This document shows, in pieces, positions 59,617 through 64,000 of a stretch of 64,000 nucleotides of DNA. The position numbers and the translations under genes are program-made. Below the pieces are notes generated by a model. The model had not been told where the DNA came from. It saw only the letters and a list, made by a program, of their open reading frames with translations, and did not search any database. The first letter of the stretch is position 1. Each line of letters starts with the position of its first letter. The DNA is taken from NCBI RefSeq assembly GCF_027579695.1, contig NC_083587.1:47169521-47233520 (forward strand). Direction: 5' to 3'. This DNA comes from Neoarius graeffei (Eukaryota > Chordata > Actinopteri > Siluriformes > Ariidae).

Positions 59617-61977
59617 GAGTGTGTGTGTGTGTTGGGGGGGTGGGAAACTGAGGGTGACATGTCAGATGCTGAAGGGGGGGGTGTACCGGCAGAATCTGTG
59701 GCAGGGGGCAGAGGGGGCAGACACCAATGATCCTCTCAGCTGCTCTCACGATGCGCTGCAGAGACTTGCAGCAGGACACGGTGCAGGTGCCGTACCACAC
59801 AGTGATGCAGCAGATCAGGATTTTCTCGATGGTGCCTCTGTAGAATGTGTGCATGATGGGGGCTGGGGCTCTTGCTCTCCTCAGTTTGCGGAGGAAGTAC
59901 AGATGCTGTTGGGCTTTTTTGGCCAGTGATGTGTTGTTGTTGCTCCAGGACAGGTCTTCAGAGATGTGCACACCCAGAAACTTGGTGCTGCTAACCCTCT
60001 CCACTGCAGCACCATCGATAGTTAGTGCAGCATGCTGGGTGTGCGCTCTTCTGAAGTCCACAACAATCTCCTTCGTCTTCTCCACGTTCAGGCGGAGATT
60101 GTTGTCCTTGCACCACATGGCCAAGCAGCTCACCTCACTCCTGTAGATTGTCTCATCGCCATTGTTGATGAGACCCACCACAGTCGTGTCGTCCGCAAAC
60201 TTAATGAAGTGGTTGGAGCTGGATGTTGGTGTGAAGTCGTGGGTCAGCAGAGTGAAGAGGAGGGGGCTCAGCACACATGCTTAGGGGGCCCCCGTGTTCA
60301 ATGTGATGGTGCTGGAGGAGTTGCTGCCGACCCGTACAGCCTGTGGTCTCCCCGTCAGGAAGTCCAGCAGCCAGTTGCACAGGGAGGTGTTGAGTCCCAG
60401 CTGGTCCAGTTTATGAATGAGCTGCTGAGGAATGATTGTGTTGAATGCTGAGCTAAAGTCTATGAACAGCATTCTGACGTACGAGTCTTTTGTCTCCAGG
60501 TGGGTGAGGGCTAAGGGAAGGGCAGTGGAGATGGCATCATTGGTCGAACGGTTGGACTGATATGCAAATTGGAAAGGGTCCAGGGTGGGGGGGAGGGCAG
60601 ACTTGATATGCCGCATGACTAGCCGCTTGAAGCACTTCATGAGGATGGGAGTGAGTGCAACCGGGCGGTAGTCATTGAAGCAGGAGGGAGACGGCTTCTT
60701 CGGGACTGGGATGATGGTGGTGGCTTTGAGGCACGTGGGGACAACAGCCTGGCTCAACAAGATGTTAAAGATGTCTGTAAAGACATCTGTGAGCTCCTCG
60801 GCACAGTCTCTCAGGACACGACCAGGAATGTTATCAGGACCTGGGGCTTTTCATGCATTTGTCGTCCTGAGAGCTCTTCTCACGCTGTCTGGGGACAGCA
60901 TCAACACCTGGTCGATATAGCTGATATACCATGTCAGCAATGTTCCTGGAATACTGTCTCTTGGCCACTCTGATGCCTCGTGACAGGTTGGCCCTAGCTG
61001 TCCTCAGGCCCACCTTGTCCCCAGCTCTGAAGGCAGCATTCTGAGCCCTCAGGAGCCTGTGGACTTCCCCTGTCAGCCATGGCTTCTGATGTGCCTGAAT
61101 GAAGATGGTTCTGGTGACTGTAACATTGTCCATGCACTTCCTCATGTAGGCAGTGACGGTCTCCGTGTACTCCTGGAGATCTGTAGTGTTGTTGTAGGTG
61201 GCCGCCTGTCTGAACATGCTCCAGTCAGTGGTGGAAAAACAGTACTGGAGTGCCTCTGAGGACCCCTCTGGCCACACACGTACCTGCTTTGTAGCTGGTT
61301 TGGTGACTTTAACCAGCGGCCTGTATGCTGGCATTAGCATAACAGTGGAGTGATCTGAGGCCCCAGGGTGGGGGAGGGGGAGGGCTTTGTAGGCGCCTCT
61401 ATGCATAGTGTAAACATTGTCCCAGACTATTGTTTCCACGTGTGGGAAAGTTGATATGTCCATAGAGTTTTGGAAACACGCTCTTGGGGTTTGCATGGTT
61501 GAAATCCCCAGCCAGGATGAGGAAAGCATCTGGGTGGGCTGTCTGCTGCTCACTGATGTGCTGATAGAGTTCATTCAGTGCTTCACTCCTCTTGCTATTG
61601 GAGCCAGGAGGGATGTATATTGCTACCAGCAATATGGCTGTAAATTCCCTTGGCAGGTAGAAGGGCCGGCACTTACTAATTATAAACTCCACCAGTGGTG
61701 AGCAGTGTTTGCAGACCACAACAGCATCGCGGCACCAGGCATCACTGATGTAACACAGAGTCCTCCACCGCGAGTCTTCCCTCCCTCGACTAGCACTCTG
61801 TCTGACCGGTAGCATGTTAGCTGGGCTAGCTGAATGGCACAGTCCATGATGCTGTCATTAAGCCATGTTTCCACAAACACAAGGACACAACACTCACTCA
61901 CAGACTTAGAAGATGAGCGGAGTAGGCGGACATAATCCAGCTTGTTGTCCAGTGAGCGTACGTTGGCCAGAGTGATG
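59617..61977 (-). pseudogene. LINE ORF2: AP endonuclease and reverse transcriptase, broken
   Basis: Endonuclease blocks: LANVRSLDNKLDYVRLLRSS, VFVETWLNDS, LILAGDFNHANPKSVFP (the catalytic GDFN) and GASDHSTVMLMP (SDH). RT blocks: [60 protein letters not shown] and FIKFADDTTVVGLI with the catalytic FADD. C-terminal block: KFLGVHISEDLSWSNNNTSL. Frames change several times (near 61740, 61440, 60840, 60280), so the protein is disrupted. The order and motifs fit the L2/CR1 group of LINEs. Confidence 0.88.
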
Positions 61978-61983
61978 GTAAGG

Positions 61984-62371
61984 CAAGAAATCATAAAATA
62001 AATACAAGCCTTGTCAGAGCTCGGAGGGGGATTGGCAAAAAATATCAAACATTGTAACAAAAACCCTTTACACTGATTAGGTGAGCCATCAAATTTATCC
62101 AGTTTACTGATGACAAACGAACTGGTATCAGCCATGGAGGGAGCAGCTTGATTAATAACTATAGGCGTGCCGGAGAAGCTGAGTCGTTGGAGTTGGGTGG
62201 TGATTTCTTTCATGCTTTCAACAATCTGCGTCAACTGTTTTTGCTGCTCACCTTGCTGCTATGTAATATTCTGGATGGACGGAGTCATGGAGTCAAAATG
62301 CTAGTGATGTTGTCTAAGCATCTGTCCTTGGCTGCTAAGCGCTACCTGTAGCTCCGTGTAATCCGTCGTCT
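61984..62371 (-). pseudogene. Gag N-terminal part of the gypsy element
   Basis: ATG at about 62374 reads MQTTDYTELQVALSSQGQML and after a stop continues TQIVESMKEITTQLQRLSFS (coiled-coil-like), SKLDKFDGSPNQCKGFLLQC and IYFMISCLT, where the LINE interrupts. FDGSP..C.GFLLQC is a standard fish gypsy Gag block. At least two early stops. Confidence 0.8.
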
Positions 62372-62390
62372 GCATTATGGCACAGTGTTC

Positions 62391-62900
62391 TGTAATGCGG
62401 CTGTAACAAACCAGACACTCACGGATATTGAATGAACTCAAGGTTTTAATGAGCACAATAGAAAAAGACAATGTACAACAGCCAGGCCAGGTCAATGCCA
62501 AGAGATCCAAAACAGTAATGAGGGCTAGACAAATCATGGTTGGAAAACAGACGAGGATCGAGAAACCAGGAAGCAAGAGAAACGAGCAAACAAACACAAG
62601 GGCTAGGCAAGACGGGAGAAAACCAGAAGGCAAAAAGGGTCATACACAGGAATCAGGATAGTAATGCTCAGTAGGCTCACGAAATGTGGAGGCAATACTG
62701 TGCGAGGAACAAAACAAACAAAAGGGTATAAATACAAACGGAAACAAAAAGGTACAGGTGATGGTAATTAGAACTCGGGGGAGCCACTCCTAGGAAGTGG
62801 CTCTGGGTTGGCTGATGGAGTGCACGTGGTAGTGATGGGTGTGTGAGGGGGATTGTGGGAAGTGGAGTCCTGAGTGTTAGGTGAGCCCGGGAGCATGACA
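62391..62900 (-). repeat. 5' LTR of the gypsy element
   Basis: Starts TGTCATGCTCCCGGGCTCAC on -, ends GCCGCATTACA. High identity to the 3' LTR indicates a fairly recent insertion. Confidence 0.9.
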
Positions 62901-62903
62901 GCA

Positions 62904-62951
62904 ATATCATGCTAGCTGAATGGAATATATCTGATATACCACGAAAAAAGC

Positions 62952-62985
<34 letters not shown>

Positions 62986-63118
62986 CATACATACACATTC
63001 CTTTCGGGTGTTCAATGCATCTTCTTTCAAAATTCTCTCAAAATCTTCCATATTTAACGAAGCAAACCTGATGGCCATGTATTTTTATTTTTTTTTTACA
63101 AATTATCACAGTTGTTAG
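62904..63118. repeat. Right half of the palindromic repeat, then (ATT)n and AT-rich DNA
   Basis: ATATCATGCTAGCTGAATGG then AATATATCTGATATACC is the inverse of 53085-53125. An (ATT)n tract follows at 62952-62984. To 63190 nothing more is recognised. Confidence 0.7.
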
Positions 63119-63199
63119 CTAGCACAAAAGTTTTACATCTCCAACATGTGAAGTCATGTTGTCTTGACAACCATGCAATATCGTAAATCATATTCAACG

Positions 63200-64000
63200 C
63201 TCATTCGAGATCCGAGATGGTGACGAGTCTGCATATAGACAGGAGGTTGAACGACTGGTCTGGTGGTGCGGTCAGAACAATCTGGAGCTGAACACGCTCA
63301 AAACTGGAGATGACAGTGGACTTTAGGAGGAGCCCCCCCCGCCACCCATCACCATCACCAACAACACAGTGACTGCTGTTGAAACCTTCAGGTTTCTGGG
63401 CTCCACAATCTCCCGGGACCTGAAGTGGGAGACCAACACAGTCACCATCATCAAAAAGGCCCAGCAGAGGTTGTACTTTCTGCGCCAGCTCAGGAAGCTC
63501 AACCTGTCTAAGGAGCTGCTGACACAATTCTACTCTGCCATCATTCAGTATGTTCTTTGCTCTTCCATCACTGTTTGGTTTGGATCGGTCACTAAGCAGG
63601 AGAAGAACAGACTGCAACGGACAATAAGGTCTGCAGAGAAAATTATTGGGGTCAGCCTGCCCTCCATCCAAGACCTGTACCTGTCCAGAGTCAGGAAACG
63701 GGCAGGTAACATCTCTGCAGACCCATCACACTCTGGTCACAAATTGTTTAAACTTCTCCCCTCTGGAAGACACTACAGATCACTGTACGCAAAAACAACC
63801 AGACACAAGAACAGTTTTTTCCCTCAGGCTGTCTCTGTGATGAACAGCTAAAACCGGACTCAAATATCAGTAACATTAACTGTGAAATATCTGCACACTC
63901 ATACCGTCATTCTGTGCACACTGTATATTTATATTTATATTTACTAAGTCATCCTTGCACTATGCACCATTTTGCACGAAAAGATTCTACATGTACATAG
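63200..64000 (+). mobile_element. L2-type LINE 3' end, running off the window
   Basis: Coding remnants start about 63208 (AYRQEVERLVWWCGQNNLEL) with a frameshift near 63310, then continue to the stop at 63849 and a UTR ending TTGCACTATGCACCATTTTG near the window edge. The related LINE at 59139 is a different subfamily. Confidence 0.85.
63369..63851 (+). pseudogene. LINE reverse transcriptase C-terminus
   Basis: The open frame reads TAVETFRFLGSTISRDLKWE, AQQRLYFLRQLRKLNLSKEL, SSITVWFGSVTKQEKNRLQR and IRSAEKIIG, then HKLFKLLPSGRHYRSLYAKT and ends SVMNS. This is the region after the polymerase core in L2-like LINEs. The FADD-containing part is missing upstream, so the copy is 5'-truncated. The 160-codon frame itself is undamaged. 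Confidence 0.85.

Larger units (their letters stand above)
59139..61977 (-). mobile_element. L2-type LINE, 5'-truncated, inserted in gypsy gag
   Basis: The insertion splits the Gag sequence between ISCLT and GKALDWA, with GTAAG repeated on + at 59134-59138 and 61978-61982. The 3' end on - carries ACAATAAAGTTGACTTGACT, a common fish L2 tail. A (GT)n(TA)n(AC)n tract lies at 59332-59410 in its 3' UTR. It has endonuclease and reverse transcriptase domains but no 5' part. Confidence 0.88.
53147..62900 (-). mobile_element. Ty3/gypsy chromovirus, near-complete but dead, with three inserts
   Basis: Two 510-bp LTRs (53147-53656, 62391-62900) enclose, on the - strand, Gag, zinc knuckle, protease, reverse transcriptase, RNase H, integrase and a chromodomain. 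Flanking ACAAT/GCAAT is consistent with a 5-bp duplication with one change. Inserts are a solo LTR (55884-56478), a LINE piece (54255-54982) and an L2-type LINE (59139-61977). Removing them leaves about 5.6 kb, the usual size. Stops and frameshifts run through RT. Confidence 0.92.

Overview
The window is vertebrate nuclear DNA, almost certainly from a teleost fish. It has spliced exons with GT-AG boundaries, tRNA-headed V-type SINEs of the DANA/HE1 kind, Tc1-like transposons in several families, hAT elements, L2-type LINEs and a Ty3/gypsy chromovirus. I see no bacterial, viral or plasmid gene organisation. The repeat mix recalls catfish or another ostariophysan, but that is a guess.

The only host gene recognised is the 3' end of TMEM67 (meckelin), on the + strand, as seven coding exons between 1913 and 28662. 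Together they give 248 residues plus a stop with no frame disruption. Its introns are swollen with transposons: 4.2 to 6.4 kb holds a dead Tc1 inside an older repeat, 7.7 to 9.5 kb a MITE/SINE/MITE stack, and 10.1 to 11.4 kb a Tc1-type MITE that starts 12 bp after a splice donor. The 11.5 to 18.5 kb stretch is a 7-kb hAT element shattered by a Tc1, a MITE, two SINEs and another repeat. The 18.6 to 27.1 kb stretch holds two Tc1 elements (one nested in the other, with an intact transposase), a three-deep MITE stack with a 636-bp foldback, and a two-gene transposon remnant of probable ISL2EU type.

From 28.7 kb to the end I find no host gene, only mobile DNA. Landmarks are a 2.95-kb terminal-inverted-repeat element at 38.6 to 41.55 kb with one intact ORF and at least nine copies of a GTGGTGGAAATGAC motif. 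A hAT relic with perfect 8-bp target duplications lies at 46.3 to 47.9 kb. A recent tandem duplication bounded by SINEs lies at 48.8 to 52.1 kb. A Ty3/gypsy chromovirus with both LTRs lies at 53.1 to 62.9 kb, broken by a solo LTR and two LINE insertions. A LINE 3' end runs off the window at 64 kb.

Nesting gives relative ages. At least four MITE families make 3-bp TNA duplications (TGA, TAA, TTA), as PIF/Harbinger elements do, and they sit inside SINEs, hAT elements and each other. Two separate Tc1 copies share the same in-frame TGA. The part most likely to be under-described is the 38.6-kb element. Identifications are by reading sequence and remembered family features; no search was run.
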